The notes beneath the pieces were generated by a model. It was not told the origin of the DNA and did not search any database. It worked only from the letters and a program-made list of their open reading frames with translations. Shown here one piece after another: positions 8,989 to 18,436 of a stretch of 40,406 nucleotides of DNA (its first letter is position 1; every line of letters begins with the position of its first letter). Source of the DNA: an uncultured Bdellovibrionales bacterium (GTDB lineage Bacteria; Bdellovibrionota; FAC87; UBA2466); NCBI GenBank assembly GCA_937903155.1, contig CALCZU010000035.1, positions 1 through 40,406 on the forward strand. Reading direction: 5' to 3'. A program made the translations under genes and the position numbers.

Positions 8989-10109
8989 TGAAACAAAGCG
9001 GCCCACCAAAAATTCTTTTTCTCACGCTCTACGACGAAAAAGGGGCAAGTTCGAGGCACTGTGTCTACAACTTTCTGACCGATTTCTCGATGGCAAATCT
9101 TCCCTACGAAGTTCGCCCGCTCCTTACGAAGAACGTCTATCAACTGATAGAAACTCTGGCAGAGAACACTCGGATTCTAACGACGATCGCCACTCTAACA
9201 AAACTCGCGTTCACCTTTCTCCGTCGTTATAAAGACGTTTGGGATAGCCGGCGATTCGAGCTCGTGGCAGTTCAAAAAGATGTTTTACCGTTTGGAGCGC
9301 AATTTTTACTTTCTATCCGAGCTAGAAATATAGTGTTTCTCGTCGATGACCCTATCTGGATTAAGAACCCGTCGGTGCTTGGGAATTTTCCAATCTTAAG
9401 TTCTTTTATTACCTACTACCGAAAAGCGCTTGTGAAATCCCTGTGCAAAAAATCGTCGTTGGTTCTCGTCGAAAACCCGAAGATGCAAGAAGATCTTATT
9501 CACTTTTGTAAAAACACCGTGGTTCTTCCCTCGTCCATTCCTTTTCAATCGTACTCGGTAAAAACGGAATCCAATCCTCAATCGGTTTGCTTAGGCTGGA
9601 TTGGAAGTCCCGGAACCCTTTACTTATTGAAGGCACTTCTGCCTTGCTTAGAAGAGCTTGCGAAAGATTTTTCTTTTACGTTCTACAATGTCTCGAGCAC
9701 TCAAATGGAGTCAGAAAAGTTTAAAATAGAAAATCTTCCGTGGACAGAAGCAAACGAGCTTCTCGCTCTTAATAAAATGGATATCGGCCTGATGCCGATG
9801 GATACAACCCTCTTTAGTTCGTATCGCACGAGCCGAAAGTGGCTTATCTACTCCGCAGCTAAAATTATGACTTTTGCGCAAGTGACGCCGCTCAATCAAG
9901 AACTCATGAGAGACGGAGAGAACGTCGTTTTCTACTCTTCTGAAAAAGAATTCAAAGAGAAAATGGCAAACCTCCTTCGTGATTCGAAGTTTCGAGATCA
10001 AATTGCGGCACAAGCATATCAAGATGTTAGAACGCTTTACGATCACCCTGTTGTGGCGACTCGATTTGTGGATCTCATCCAAGAGCAGCTGGCTCCGAAA
10101 TTTAACTAG
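8988..10109 (+). CDS. GT-B fold glycosyltransferase (GT4-like)
   Basis: A 373-residue protein starting at the ATG that overlaps the aminotransferase stop; longer in-frame starts upstream would overlap that gene by over 100 bases. The N-terminal half has the Rossmann start KILFLTLYDEKGASSRH, the hinge region has LGWIGSPGTLYLL, a segment typical of GT4-type enzymes, and the C-terminal half has MDIGLMPMD and a Lys-containing stretch SRKWLIYSAAKIM that replaces the usual E-x7-E region. It would transfer a sugar from a nucleotide donor at the cytoplasmic membrane face. Acceptor unknown. Converges with the oxygenase gene 9 bases downstream. Confidence 0.85.
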   Translation: MKQSGPPKILFLTLYDEKGASSRHCVYNFLTDFSMANLPYEVRPLLTKNVYQLIETLAENTRILTTIATLTKLAFTFLRRYKDVWDSRRFELVAVQKDVLPFGAQFLLSIRARNIVFLVDDPIWIKNPSVLGNFPILSSFITYYRKALVKSLCKKSSLVLVENPKMQEDLIHFCKNTVVLPSSIPFQSYSVKTESNPQSVCLGWIGSPGTLYLLKALLPCLEELAKDFSFTFYNVSSTQMESEKFKIENLPWTEANELLALNKMDIGLMPMDTTLFSSYRTSRKWLIYSAAKIMTFAQVTPLNQELMRDGENVVFYSSEKEFKEKMANLLRDSKFRDQIAAQAYQDVRTLYDHPVVATRFVDLIQEQLAPKFN

Positions 10110-10118
10110 AAGCTATCG

Positions 10119-11195
10119 CTAAAAAACTTCTTTTCGCGCGGCTTCAATTTCAGACTCTGAAATCTCGAGAGGAAAAATCTTTTGCTCTCTCGCAAAAGCG
10201 ATCAAAACCCCAGACTTTCTCGTTTTTTCGAGGAGAATTTTTCTTTCTTCTCTATCTGTAGGAAGCGCGCAAGAAGAGAACATTAGAACCACGTTTTCCA
10301 ATTTTCCTTCCACGCATTGATGCAGAAGGGGGTGGTGCGACATCGTCTGAATTTCGATCTCGTCAATCGTCACCACGAGTCCTTTTTGATCGGAATATTT
10401 AAGTATCAAATCCCTTTGCTGTTCCGGGCTAAAAAATCTTGAAAGACCAAAGCGACTGTCTATATAGACCACAGCACGTTTGCCTTTAAGATTTACTTTT
10501 TCAAGCGAATTGCTTTCTGCGCAAATAAAATAAGATGTGGGTCTAGTCCCGGGGCTTGCGCCCTCTGGAAGAATTCTAAAATCTAAAGAAACGCGTGTGA
10601 TATCGGTCGTATTTGTTTTGGACCCATGGACGGTTTTCGAATTGAAACAGAAAAGCATTCCGGGCTCGCCCTCGATGGCATGTGCTGCGGACTCGAGCAC
10701 CCCGTTGATCTCTTCAATGCGGACTTTTTGTCTCTCGAGTTGTTCAACCTCCACGATCGAACGCTCTAGAGGAACAGCAAAAAGCGTATTGGTGCTAAAA
10801 GCGCGGGTTAGAGGCATCCAAAAATTAATGACGTCCGGGCCATGTCCGTACCATTCATCGCAATGGAACTGAACCGTTTTTCCATTGGGGGGATGAATTC
10901 GAATTCCGGGCCTCCCTTGGAAACTCCCTGTCGTTCCCACGACGCCAAAAACGTATTCACGGATAAATTCTCGATAGAGCGTTTGAAACTCAGGCTCCGC
11001 GACAAATGCATACAACGTTTGGTAAAGGCCTGCGATCTCTTCTCTTTCATATTTTGTGTGAAGTTTTTCCAGTTCTGAAATGTGCTTTGACGGCGGAGCC
11101 ACGCTATTTAACCGATCGACAAAAAGTTGCGCAAAAGGAAAATCACGCACTGGGTAATGAAATTTTTTATCTAAATAGGTAGTTGGCTTTTTCAT
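10119..11195 (-). CDS. 2OG-Fe(II) oxygenase fused to a LIC12192-like carbohydrate-cluster domain
   Basis: A 358-residue two-part protein. Residues about 1-215 look like a 2-oxoglutarate/Fe(II) dioxygenase: iron ligands His111 and Asp113 (FHCDEW), distal His190 (KTVHGSKT) and 2OG-binding Arg201. I recall this as the type called sporadic carbohydrate cluster 2OG-Fe(II) oxygenase. Residues about 238-345 (start AVVYIDSRFGLSRFF) resemble a second small family of the same clusters, the LIC12192 family, normally a separate protein of about 120-130 residues; both family names are from memory and need a profile search. The two would modify a sugar or lipid of the surface glycan. Reads opposite to its neighbours. 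ATG start with a moderate GGAT ribosome site. Confidence 0.8.
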   Translation of the reverse strand: MKKPTTYLDKKFHYPVRDFPFAQLFVDRLNSVAPPSKHISELEKLHTKYEREEIAGLYQTLYAFVAEPEFQTLYREFIREYVFGVVGTTGSFQGRPGIRIHPPNGKTVQFHCDEWYGHGPDVINFWMPLTRAFSTNTLFAVPLERSIVEVEQLERQKVRIEEINGVLESAAHAIEGEPGMLFCFNSKTVHGSKTNTTDITRVSLDFRILPEGASPGTRPTSYFICAESNSLEKVNLKGKRAVVYIDSRFGLSRFFSPEQQRDLILKYSDQKGLVVTIDEIEIQTMSHHPLLHQCVEGKLENVVLMFSSCALPTDREERKILLEKTRKSGVLIAFAREQKIFPLEISESEIEAARKEVF

Positions 11196-11310
11196 AGGAT
11201 GAATCCCGTTTTTTCTTCGGGAAGAGGGACTGTCACTCTAAAGTTTATCAGAAAACCAAACCACTCTACAACTCATCACGTCATTTCCTAATCTTACTCC
11301 CCAGGGATCT

Positions 11311-14300
11311 TTGGGTGTGTTAATCTTTGTAAAAGTGACTTCTCAATCCTCGAATAAAAAATCGCTTCAGCTCGCCCTGCTGATTCTTTTTCTAGTTTCT
11401 TTGCCGTTTTCGTATTGGTTCAAGCAAAAACAGTTATCGCTTATTTCCAAAAATCTTCCCTCGCTTTACCCCGTCGCCTACTGGCTAGAGGGTTTATTCA
11501 CAGTGAGTTTAGTTTTGTCCCTTCTCTGGCTTCTCTTCCAAGTCGTCGTCACTCTTCTTGTTGAAATTCGCAAGGTGCATGTCTGGCGGATCGCTTCCGC
11601 GGCCAGCATCCTCCTCTTGTCTCTCACTTGGGCAGGTCTGTCCGTTTTTTGCTGTTGTGTGCTTATTTTTTTAACGCAACTTGCGCTGTTCGCTTATTTT
11701 TATCGTGGGAAAGGGTTGCAGTGGGCCTCGCCAAATGTGCGCACTCATTTACTAGCGCTTGCAATTATTCTTCTAAGTCAGTGGGGGTTCAATGGCTTTA
11801 CTTCTCCTTCGAGCTGGGACAATCCGCTCGCGGCGATTCGTAAAGTCGAGTCGAACTACCTGGGTTTAGCTTCGAGCATTCACCAGACTCATTATGTAGA
11901 CGCCAAAAAACACAGTTTTTCGGGATTCGATTATTCTGCATGGGCGAGTTACCCGCACAATGGGACCGCGGGCGAATCTTTTTTGGTTCCGGTACTGACT
12001 CTCGCCCTCGACTTACCTTCGGTTGATACCGAAACTTTTCAGCGCTTGATTCTGGTTCTCTGTTTTATTTGGTGTGTTTTGAGTTGTTTTTGTTTTTACC
12101 TCTTTTTGTCTTTGGCATTAGAAATGTCGCTCCTGACATCCCTTCTGGGTGCCTTACTTCTTCTTTTTTCAAACTGGTATTTCACGCTCGAATACACAGA
12201 ACATTTTCCAATTTTTTGCAGCGTTTTTTTGACGCTCCCGATAGCCCTTTTATTTACCCGGTTAGGCTTTAAAAAACGCCGCGCGGACCTTGCTTGGTTA
12301 GGGGGGATTGCATTTTCGAGTTCCTTTTATTTTATCCAGGCTCATCCCGACAATGTCATTCACGGAACTTTTTTTTGGTGCTCTTACCTTCTTTTTCTCG
12401 TTCTTTTTGATTTTGCGAATGGGAACCTCAGAGAAAGGGCAAAACTTGCCGTTCTCGCAGGGACAGGATTTGGTCTGGGGGCGCTCTACTCCGTCGGGCC
12501 CGTTCTTGAGCCGGTTCTTCGGAATGAAGCGCACGTCTTCGGTCACACCTCAGGAATCATTTTTTACTACGGGCTGGAGCTTGCTTGGCAAAATGGGATT
12601 TGGCCTTGGTTACGAATCTTTTTTCCTTTTCTCTTCTTGGCTTTAGTCCGATTTAAAGTCATCGCATCTCACAAGAATCGACGCGTTGATTTCTTATTCT
12701 TCACACTCGCAGCGCTCACGATTCTTATCCTGCTAGTACCCGCAAATGATGGTCTCGTTGCAAGCCTCCTCACAAAGTTCAAAATACAAGGCATTAACTT
12801 TAGAAATTCCTCCCGCATCTTCACTTATCTTAGTTTCTCGATGTTAATGGTTTCGTTATATGGAATTGATTCGTTTTTAAGGCAAAATGCTCACGCAAAG
12901 ATGGTTCGAGGCGTTTGCCTTTTTCTGCTTCTTTTCTCTCTCGCGATGATCGTCCGAAAGTTTTCCATCTACCACGGACTGTACCTGACGATACTCTCAC
13001 TCATCGCCTCCGTTGCCTATTTCGTAAAACGCGATGCCAAGAAGAATTACCCTGCGGTGCCCCTTCTTCCGCATTTTTCGGTCTCTCTCGCAGTCATCCT
13101 CATTGCAGCGGATACTTCGTCGATTCAGTGGCGAGGGTTGAAAGAAGTTGGAAATCCGGATAACTGCAAACCGTACATCACCGTATCGACCCTGCTGACG
13201 AGACATAACGCTCTGTCAAACGACGAAACGGCGACGGTTCGCTTGCTTAAGAAAAGAATTTCGCAGTTCGAAACGGACTTCAATAAAACTTCGCCGGCTC
13301 CGTTTCCCGATTCGTACGCGAAAGTTTTGTCACACTTCCAAGTTCAATCCTCTCGTGAACTTCAAAATGCGTCCGTTCTTGCTTTTGCAAAAGAAGCGAT
13401 GAACGCTATTGATAATTTTTATGTTGAGAAGTTCCGCTGCATTTTTCCCGATGACGCTCTAAAATTCCATTCGGACTATAAAAATGGAGAGCCTGCTCCT
13501 CTTTACAATCTCACCGCCCTCTTTTTGAATCTTCCGGACAGATTGCATCGGGTAGTATGGGGAACGGACTATCAGTTTAGCATGGCAATCGCGGGAGGTT
13601 ATCTCTTTTCCCAAACCACTCAATGCCCTGATCTCAAGTTGATGTCGACTTACCCCTCAATTAATGCTTTGTACGCACGGCCTGGAAGCTATTTCACGGA
13701 CGTCGGAAAGTATGGCTTTGACGCCCACTTCGTATTTGGCTCCGAAATTCTAACGAACCCTCTCATCCGAAAAATTTTCAATATCGGTGGCGTGGATTAT
13801 TTAGTCTTACGAAAAAATATTTTGAATCAGCCCAAGTATTTAAAAGATACAGAGCTTCTCCCAGTCAATCTTCCTGCCGCTCTAACTCCACCCTTTGTCG
13901 TTTTAAAAGATTCTCGTTCGTATGGAATGGCTTACCTTGCACGAAGCATTACATACATCCCCCGCAGTATGAACCGTTTCGATCGGTTCCGTTTTCCTCT
14001 AGTAGGCCCGCTCACAAAAAATGACCCGGCGATTCTTCTCAGTTACGAAAAAGAAGTCGATCAGGCACACCAAGCTTTACTAAAGCTCGAAAAGAAGCAT
14101 GACATCTTACTCGAGACGACGGATGACGACTTCACAAATAAGAAAACGATTCTCCCGCTTAATAACTTCATGGAAATCGAAAATATCTTGGCAGAAAGAG
14201 CTTCCTTTCGAGTTCAATGTCTTCATCCTCCTTGTCGGCTTGTATTCAACAATGCAAGCCTGACTGGATGGAATGCATTTTCGGATTCGGTCCGTCTTCC

Positions 14301-14472
14301 GATTGAGAGAGCCAACTTCGCCTTCCTCAGTGTCGACGTTCCGAAGGGTTCACACACGGTCTGGTTCGAACACCGCTTTCTATCGGGAACACTCGGAGCT
14401 CTTGTTACGCTTCTGGCCTATTGTATTGGTCTCACACTTTTCCTTATCCGTCTGGAGACCGACTCACTATGA
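11311..14472 (+). CDS. Giant YfhO-like (GT-C type) membrane protein, copy 1
   Basis: A 1053-residue integral membrane protein with about a dozen hydrophobic helices in residues 15-620 and a soluble C-terminal part that ends with one more helix. The C-terminal pattern GWNAF...LPIERANFAFLSVDVPKG...VWFEH is that of the YfhO family of GT-C-like membrane proteins. Residue 169 starts WDNPLAA and a loop contains HPDNVIH; both recur in the next gene, showing a tandem duplication. A conserved pair of cysteines (CLHPPC) may form a disulfide on the outer face. Start chosen at TTG 11311 preceded by AGGG; GTG at 11317 or 11335 are alternatives. YfhO proteins are linked to sugar addition to teichoic acids in Firmicutes; the role here is not known. 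Confidence 0.82.
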   Translation: MGVLIFVKVTSQSSNKKSLQLALLILFLVSLPFSYWFKQKQLSLISKNLPSLYPVAYWLEGLFTVSLVLSLLWLLFQVVVTLLVEIRKVHVWRIASAASILLLSLTWAGLSVFCCCVLIFLTQLALFAYFYRGKGLQWASPNVRTHLLALAIILLSQWGFNGFTSPSSWDNPLAAIRKVESNYLGLASSIHQTHYVDAKKHSFSGFDYSAWASYPHNGTAGESFLVPVLTLALDLPSVDTETFQRLILVLCFIWCVLSCFCFYLFLSLALEMSLLTSLLGALLLLFSNWYFTLEYTEHFPIFCSVFLTLPIALLFTRLGFKKRRADLAWLGGIAFSSSFYFIQAHPDNVIHGTFFWCSYLLFLVLFDFANGNLRERAKLAVLAGTGFGLGALYSVGPVLEPVLRNEAHVFGHTSGIIFYYGLELAWQNGIWPWLRIFFPFLFLALVRFKVIASHKNRRVDFLFFTLAALTILILLVPANDGLVASLLTKFKIQGINFRNSSRIFTYLSFSMLMVSLYGIDSFLRQNAHAKMVRGVCLFLLLFSLAMIVRKFSIYHGLYLTILSLIASVAYFVKRDAKKNYPAVPLLPHFSVSLAVILIAADTSSIQWRGLKEVGNPDNCKPYITVSTLLTRHNALSNDETATVRLLKKRISQFETDFNKTSPAPFPDSYAKVLSHFQVQSSRELQNASVLAFAKEAMNAIDNFYVEKFRCIFPDDALKFHSDYKNGEPAPLYNLTALFLNLPDRLHRVVWGTDYQFSMAIAGGYLFSQTTQCPDLKLMSTYPSINALYARPGSYFTDVGKYGFDAHFVFGSEILTNPLIRKIFNIGGVDYLVLRKNILNQPKYLKDTELLPVNLPAALTPPFVVLKDSRSYGMAYLARSITYIPRSMNRFDRFRFPLVGPLTKNDPAILLSYEKEVDQAHQALLKLEKKHDILLETTDDDFTNKKTILPLNNFMEIENILAERASFRVQCLHPPCRLVFNNASLTGWNAFSDSVRLPIERANFAFLSVDVPKGSHTVWFEHRFLSGTLGALVTLLAYCIGLTLFLIRLETDSL

Positions 14473-17366
14473 ACCTTCCGCGCCGCTTATCTCTCGTTAT
14501 CGCCGTCTCTCTAGGTGCTTTTTTCGGCGGAGCTTTGAAGTTTAACCAAATTCGAATCTGGGACGGCGATGTTTTGCCTCTCTATCCGAAACTCTGGTGG
14601 CTTGAGGCAATTCTCTTGGGTGCAATCAGCGGAGTTCTAATTCTATTTCTTTCGACGCTCATCTATCACAAGATAAAAACGCTTCTCTCTGAAAAAAAAC
14701 TAGAAAAACACTTTATCGCTTTGCTCTTCATCCTTGTTTGCCAGTTTTTCTTCAACGACTTTCTTTCCCCTAGAAATTGGGACAATCCTCTTGCGGCAAC
14801 TCACAAAGTCGAATCGTTCACTATGGGAACGACAATGCCTTTGTATTTTGGACACTATCAAAATGCGAAAAGTTATGACTTCAGTAATTTCAGTACTCTC
14901 TTTTGGTCGGGTCTTCCACGCGCTTTAATGAATCACGATTCAGTCCCAATTGCATTTCTCACATTACTTTTCGATCTGCCCTCGGCAAGTCCTGAGGCCT
15001 ATTACACGATTCTTCTCATCTATTTTTTCACTTTTTGCTGTATCAGCTCATTTGCATTTTACCTTTTTCTGCAAATCGAAGGGTTTTCTTTTCTTTCAAG
15101 TCTCGTCGGTGGAACCTTATTCATTCTTTCAAATCGATTCTTCGCGGTGAAGTTAACTCAGAACTTTCCGATGTTTGCGATGCCGTTTCTTCTTTTTCCA
15201 GCGGTACTTTATTTTCTGGCTCGCGCATCTAAAACCCAGAAGAAAAGGGATTTTGCTCTCGCCGGTGCGGTCTATTCCACACAGTTTTATTTTTTCACTT
15301 CGCATCCGGACTCAATCCTCCATGCATCTCTCTTTATCTGCGCCTATCTGTTGAAATGCGTGTGGAATGAACCGAAGCCCTTTCAGGGTAAATTAAAAGC
15401 TATTCTTTCCTTCGGAAGCGCCGCCGCACTATGTGGTCTTTATTATCTCGCCCCAACGCTTTTCAATCTTTTTGCAAAAGAATCCTTCCAATGGCCCCAC
15501 GAGGACGGAATCACTTTTTACTATGGCCTCTACGATGGCGCTAAAATCATTCTGTCATCGCTGGCAACGGTGTTCGGACCGTTCCTTCTACTTGGGATCG
15601 TTTTGGGGAAAAATGCGTTTAAGAAGCAATCTTCGACATTTTATTTTTTTCTGATTGTATTTCTCGTTTTACTCGTCTGCTTTGTGCCAGGAAATCAAGG
15701 ACCCTTCTCGCTCCTCTTAAGCTCGATGAACGTCCGGCTTTTTCAGTTTATGCGCGTCGAAAGAGCATTAATGTACGTTTCTTTCAGTGGACTTTTTCTG
15801 ACGCTTGCGGTTTTAGACATGTTTTATAAATCTAACCCCACAAAACTTTCAAAAGTTCTCTCGTTAGCAATCTTCACCCTATGCTTAGTGGGCGCCGTTT
15901 TAAAAATGAACGCCTTTCAAAGTTTTTACCTTGGGGCCCTCGTCATTTTTTCTCTTCTTATTTTAGTTGCGAGAAGAGCCCAAGCAAATACGTCATCCGC
16001 CTATCTCGCCATCTCAGCTTGCACGGTCTTCGCGCTTTTACAGGAAGGAAGCTTCGAGTTTAAAAGCCCTAAGCTTTCGCGGAATCCAAAAAATTGTCGA
16101 CCCTATGTCAGTTTACAATCCATTCTCGTTTCTGCTGAATCCCTTCCTGAGGACGCGCCCGCAAACATAAGAAACATTCAGCAACGACTTTTACGTTTTG
16201 AAAAAGACTCTATTTTAGATAAAGGTCAGCTCCCATTAGAGTATAGTACGCTTCTGACATCTTACTCGGCTAACTCCGCCTCTCAGATCCCAGACGCTAA
16301 AATCTTAGCTCTTGCCCAGAGTTCCGCATACGATATCGATCGTTTTTACTACCAGGATTATTCTTGTCACGATTCTATTTCTAATGATGCCAACAAAGAT
16401 CTTTGGTCGAAAACCTATTACGATCTCCAAGGCCTTTTTGAAAAAATCCCAGATCGATTTGCGCTCATTCGTTCGGCGACACGGTCTTTAGAACACATGG
16501 GGATCGGCGGAGGACTTCACCTCATCGACAACACCACGGGTGTCGACAATCGTTTTTCAACGGCTTTTCTTCCCTTGAACGCCCTCTATATCCTTCCCAA
16601 CCACTATTTTGAATCCGTCGGAACTTATACCGATCCAATCGCACAAAATTTCGGACCAGAGTTCATAAAAAATCATTCGATTCGAACGAGAATGAATATT
16701 TCAGGCGTGAGTGTCTTCACTTTAAAAAAAGCTGACTGGGATTCGCTCTCGGCCGACGATAAACAGGACTTTCAAGTTTTTCTTCCGCACTCCTCGAGCC
16801 CGGAGGTACAGTCGTACTTAACGGTTCGCGATTTGAGATCGTACGGTTCGCTCTATGTTGCTCGCGATGTGAAGTTCATTCCTCCCCTCTCTGACCAACT
16901 CAAAAAATTCCGTCTGCCATTTCCTAAATCAGATCCGAGCGTTTTTTCAAACTACAAAACGACCGTGCAAAACTTAGAAAATGCGCTGGGGACACTGAAA
17001 GGAAAGAAAGACATCTTGATAGAGACGAATACTCCTAAAAAACCTTCTCCGTCGATAGGAGAAGCTGAGATCCGTCACTGGATAGGTCCTAGAATCAGCT
17101 CGGAAGTTAACTGTGAGTCGCCCTCCTGTTATGTCGTGTTAAATCAGGCTGCTCTGAGAGGTTGGGCAGCCTTTGCTGGAAGTCGAGAACTTCCTATCAG
17201 CGTCGCAAACTTTGCTTTTATGGCGGTCGAAGTTCCAAAGGGAAAACATCGGTTGTGGTTTGAATGGCACCCCGTTTATCTCTCTCTCGCATTGTTAGTC
17301 ACTCTATTTTCATATGTAATGATCCTAAGTCTCCTTTTTGCGAAGCATCATCGGCTGACCCGCTGA
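14469..17366 (+). CDS. Giant YfhO-like (GT-C type) membrane protein, copy 2
   Basis: A 965-residue paralogue of the preceding protein, started at the ATG that overlaps the previous stop (ATGA). It shares WDNPLAA (from 104), the loop motif HPDSILH, the segment CRPYVSLQSIL against CKPYITVSTLL of copy 1, RSYGSLYVARDV against RSYGMAYLARSI, a C-x4-C pair (CESPSC) and the terminal GWAAF...LPISVANFAFMAVEVPKG. Divergence is large, so the duplication is old or the two are under different selection. The shared HPD-x3-H motif is a candidate catalytic or substrate site. Membrane location; acceptor and donor unknown. Start 14469 is favoured over an in-frame start at 14421 by the coupling overlap. Confidence 0.83.
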   Translation: MNLPRRLSLVIAVSLGAFFGGALKFNQIRIWDGDVLPLYPKLWWLEAILLGAISGVLILFLSTLIYHKIKTLLSEKKLEKHFIALLFILVCQFFFNDFLSPRNWDNPLAATHKVESFTMGTTMPLYFGHYQNAKSYDFSNFSTLFWSGLPRALMNHDSVPIAFLTLLFDLPSASPEAYYTILLIYFFTFCCISSFAFYLFLQIEGFSFLSSLVGGTLFILSNRFFAVKLTQNFPMFAMPFLLFPAVLYFLARASKTQKKRDFALAGAVYSTQFYFFTSHPDSILHASLFICAYLLKCVWNEPKPFQGKLKAILSFGSAAALCGLYYLAPTLFNLFAKESFQWPHEDGITFYYGLYDGAKIILSSLATVFGPFLLLGIVLGKNAFKKQSSTFYFFLIVFLVLLVCFVPGNQGPFSLLLSSMNVRLFQFMRVERALMYVSFSGLFLTLAVLDMFYKSNPTKLSKVLSLAIFTLCLVGAVLKMNAFQSFYLGALVIFSLLILVARRAQANTSSAYLAISACTVFALLQEGSFEFKSPKLSRNPKNCRPYVSLQSILVSAESLPEDAPANIRNIQQRLLRFEKDSILDKGQLPLEYSTLLTSYSANSASQIPDAKILALAQSSAYDIDRFYYQDYSCHDSISNDANKDLWSKTYYDLQGLFEKIPDRFALIRSATRSLEHMGIGGGLHLIDNTTGVDNRFSTAFLPLNALYILPNHYFESVGTYTDPIAQNFGPEFIKNHSIRTRMNISGVSVFTLKKADWDSLSADDKQDFQVFLPHSSSPEVQSYLTVRDLRSYGSLYVARDVKFIPPLSDQLKKFRLPFPKSDPSVFSNYKTTVQNLENALGTLKGKKDILIETNTPKKPSPSIGEAEIRHWIGPRISSEVNCESPSCYVVLNQAALRGWAAFAGSRELPISVANFAFMAVEVPKGKHRLWFEWHPVYLSLALLVTLFSYVMILSLLFAKHHRLTR

Positions 17367-17369
17367 ATA

Positions 17370-17378
17370 TGTTATACT
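17370..17378 (+). promoter_or_regulatory. Extended -10 promoter before the epimerase gene
   Basis: TGTTATACT is an extended -10 element 31 bases before the TTG start, with AGGAG at 17398-17402 as ribosome site. No clear -35. It would allow the epimerase and Rieske genes to be expressed separately from the two large membrane proteins. Confidence 0.45.
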
Positions 17379-17409
17379 GTACATTAAACGGTCAGTTAGG
17401 AGAGTTCAG

Positions 17410-18426
17410 TTGAGAGTTCTCATTCTCGGTGGTACTTCATTTTTCGGAAGAGATATCGCCGAGGCCTTTCACCGCGCGGGACACTCTATTTCCATTTTCA
17501 CGCGAGGAAACCAACTCCCGTCCGATCTTCCACCGCATCATCATATTCGCGGAGATCGAAAAAGCCGAGAGGATCTCGCGAAAGCTTGGGCGAGCCAATC
17601 CTTTGACCTCGTTATTGATAACCTAGCGTACGATGCCCGAGATATTGAAATCGCACTTGAGACTTTCAAGGGTTGTCCGCAATATCTCATGACGAGCTCG
17701 GTCTCGATCTACCGGTTTATCCCGAAGGAAAAATATTATCCCCCCATTAAAGAAAGCGATGCGAACTTTGATCTCACCCTTTCAAAAGCGCCTGAGAAAT
17801 TAAATCCCGCTAACTGGAATTACGCTCACGGCAAACTAGAAGCGGAGAAGATTCTAATAAAGAACAAGGACATTCCATGGACTATCTTTCGCCCTCCGGT
17901 TGTTTATGGTCCTAATGACGTGACGTCTCGAGGCTTTTGGTATCTTGCAAGACTTCTAGAAGGGGGCCCTATTTTGCTCTCAAACTATGGGTCCAGTAGT
18001 TTTCAAATCTGTTACAGTAAAGATCTCGCAAAACTTTATCTTCTCGCCGCGGAGTCAAGGAATTCGAAAAATAAAATTTACAATACTCCACAGAAAGAAG
18101 TGATCACTCTTAGAAGCTTTATTGAAGAAAGTGCTGCCGCACTAGGCGTCAGTCCCAAATTGATCAACGTCTGCTCCGAGTTTATCAGCGATTTTGGAGG
18201 CCCTTACTCAAGTTTCGAAAATCTCATTTACGATGACTCTGCCGTATCAGCGGATTTGGGTTTTATTCCCACGCCGTGGAAACAATTCGCTAAAGAAACG
18301 GCGCTCTGGTTTACAAAAAATTCAAACGGAAAGACTGAAAGTCTTTTAAATAACCGAAGAGAAGAGCTTCAATTCGCAGAAAAATGGATGACTGCCCTCT
18401 CCGCTTTCAAGACAAATCTTTCATAA
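17410..18426 (+). CDS. Extended-SDR NAD-dependent epimerase/dehydratase-like protein
   Basis: A 338-residue Rossmann protein. The cofactor loop GGTSFFGRD is at about 7-15, the catalytic pair is Tyr138 and Lys142 (YAHGK), and the serine of the triad is in MTSSVSIY. Extended SDRs of this type epimerise, reduce or dehydrate nucleotide sugars; the GGTSFFG variant of the glycine motif is common in the NAD-epimerase subgroup near isoflavone-reductase-like proteins. Substrate cannot be told. TTG is the first usable start and has AGGAG eight bases before it. Ten bases separate its stop from the Rieske-oxygenase catalytic subunit, suggesting the three genes act in one pathway. Confidence 0.88.
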   Translation: MRVLILGGTSFFGRDIAEAFHRAGHSISIFTRGNQLPSDLPPHHHIRGDRKSREDLAKAWASQSFDLVIDNLAYDARDIEIALETFKGCPQYLMTSSVSIYRFIPKEKYYPPIKESDANFDLTLSKAPEKLNPANWNYAHGKLEAEKILIKNKDIPWTIFRPPVVYGPNDVTSRGFWYLARLLEGGPILLSNYGSSSFQICYSKDLAKLYLLAAESRNSKNKIYNTPQKEVITLRSFIEESAAALGVSPKLINVCSEFISDFGGPYSSFENLIYDDSAVSADLGFIPTPWKQFAKETALWFTKNSNGKTESLLNNRREELQFAEKWMTALSAFKTNLS

Positions 18427-18436
18427 GAGGTCTTAA

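Noticed and set aside
10110..10140. Short AGAAG/CTTCT hairpin between the converging glycosyltransferase and oxygenase genes
   Set aside because: Five-bp stem with a long loop that mostly lies in the oxygenase coding end; too weak to call a terminator.
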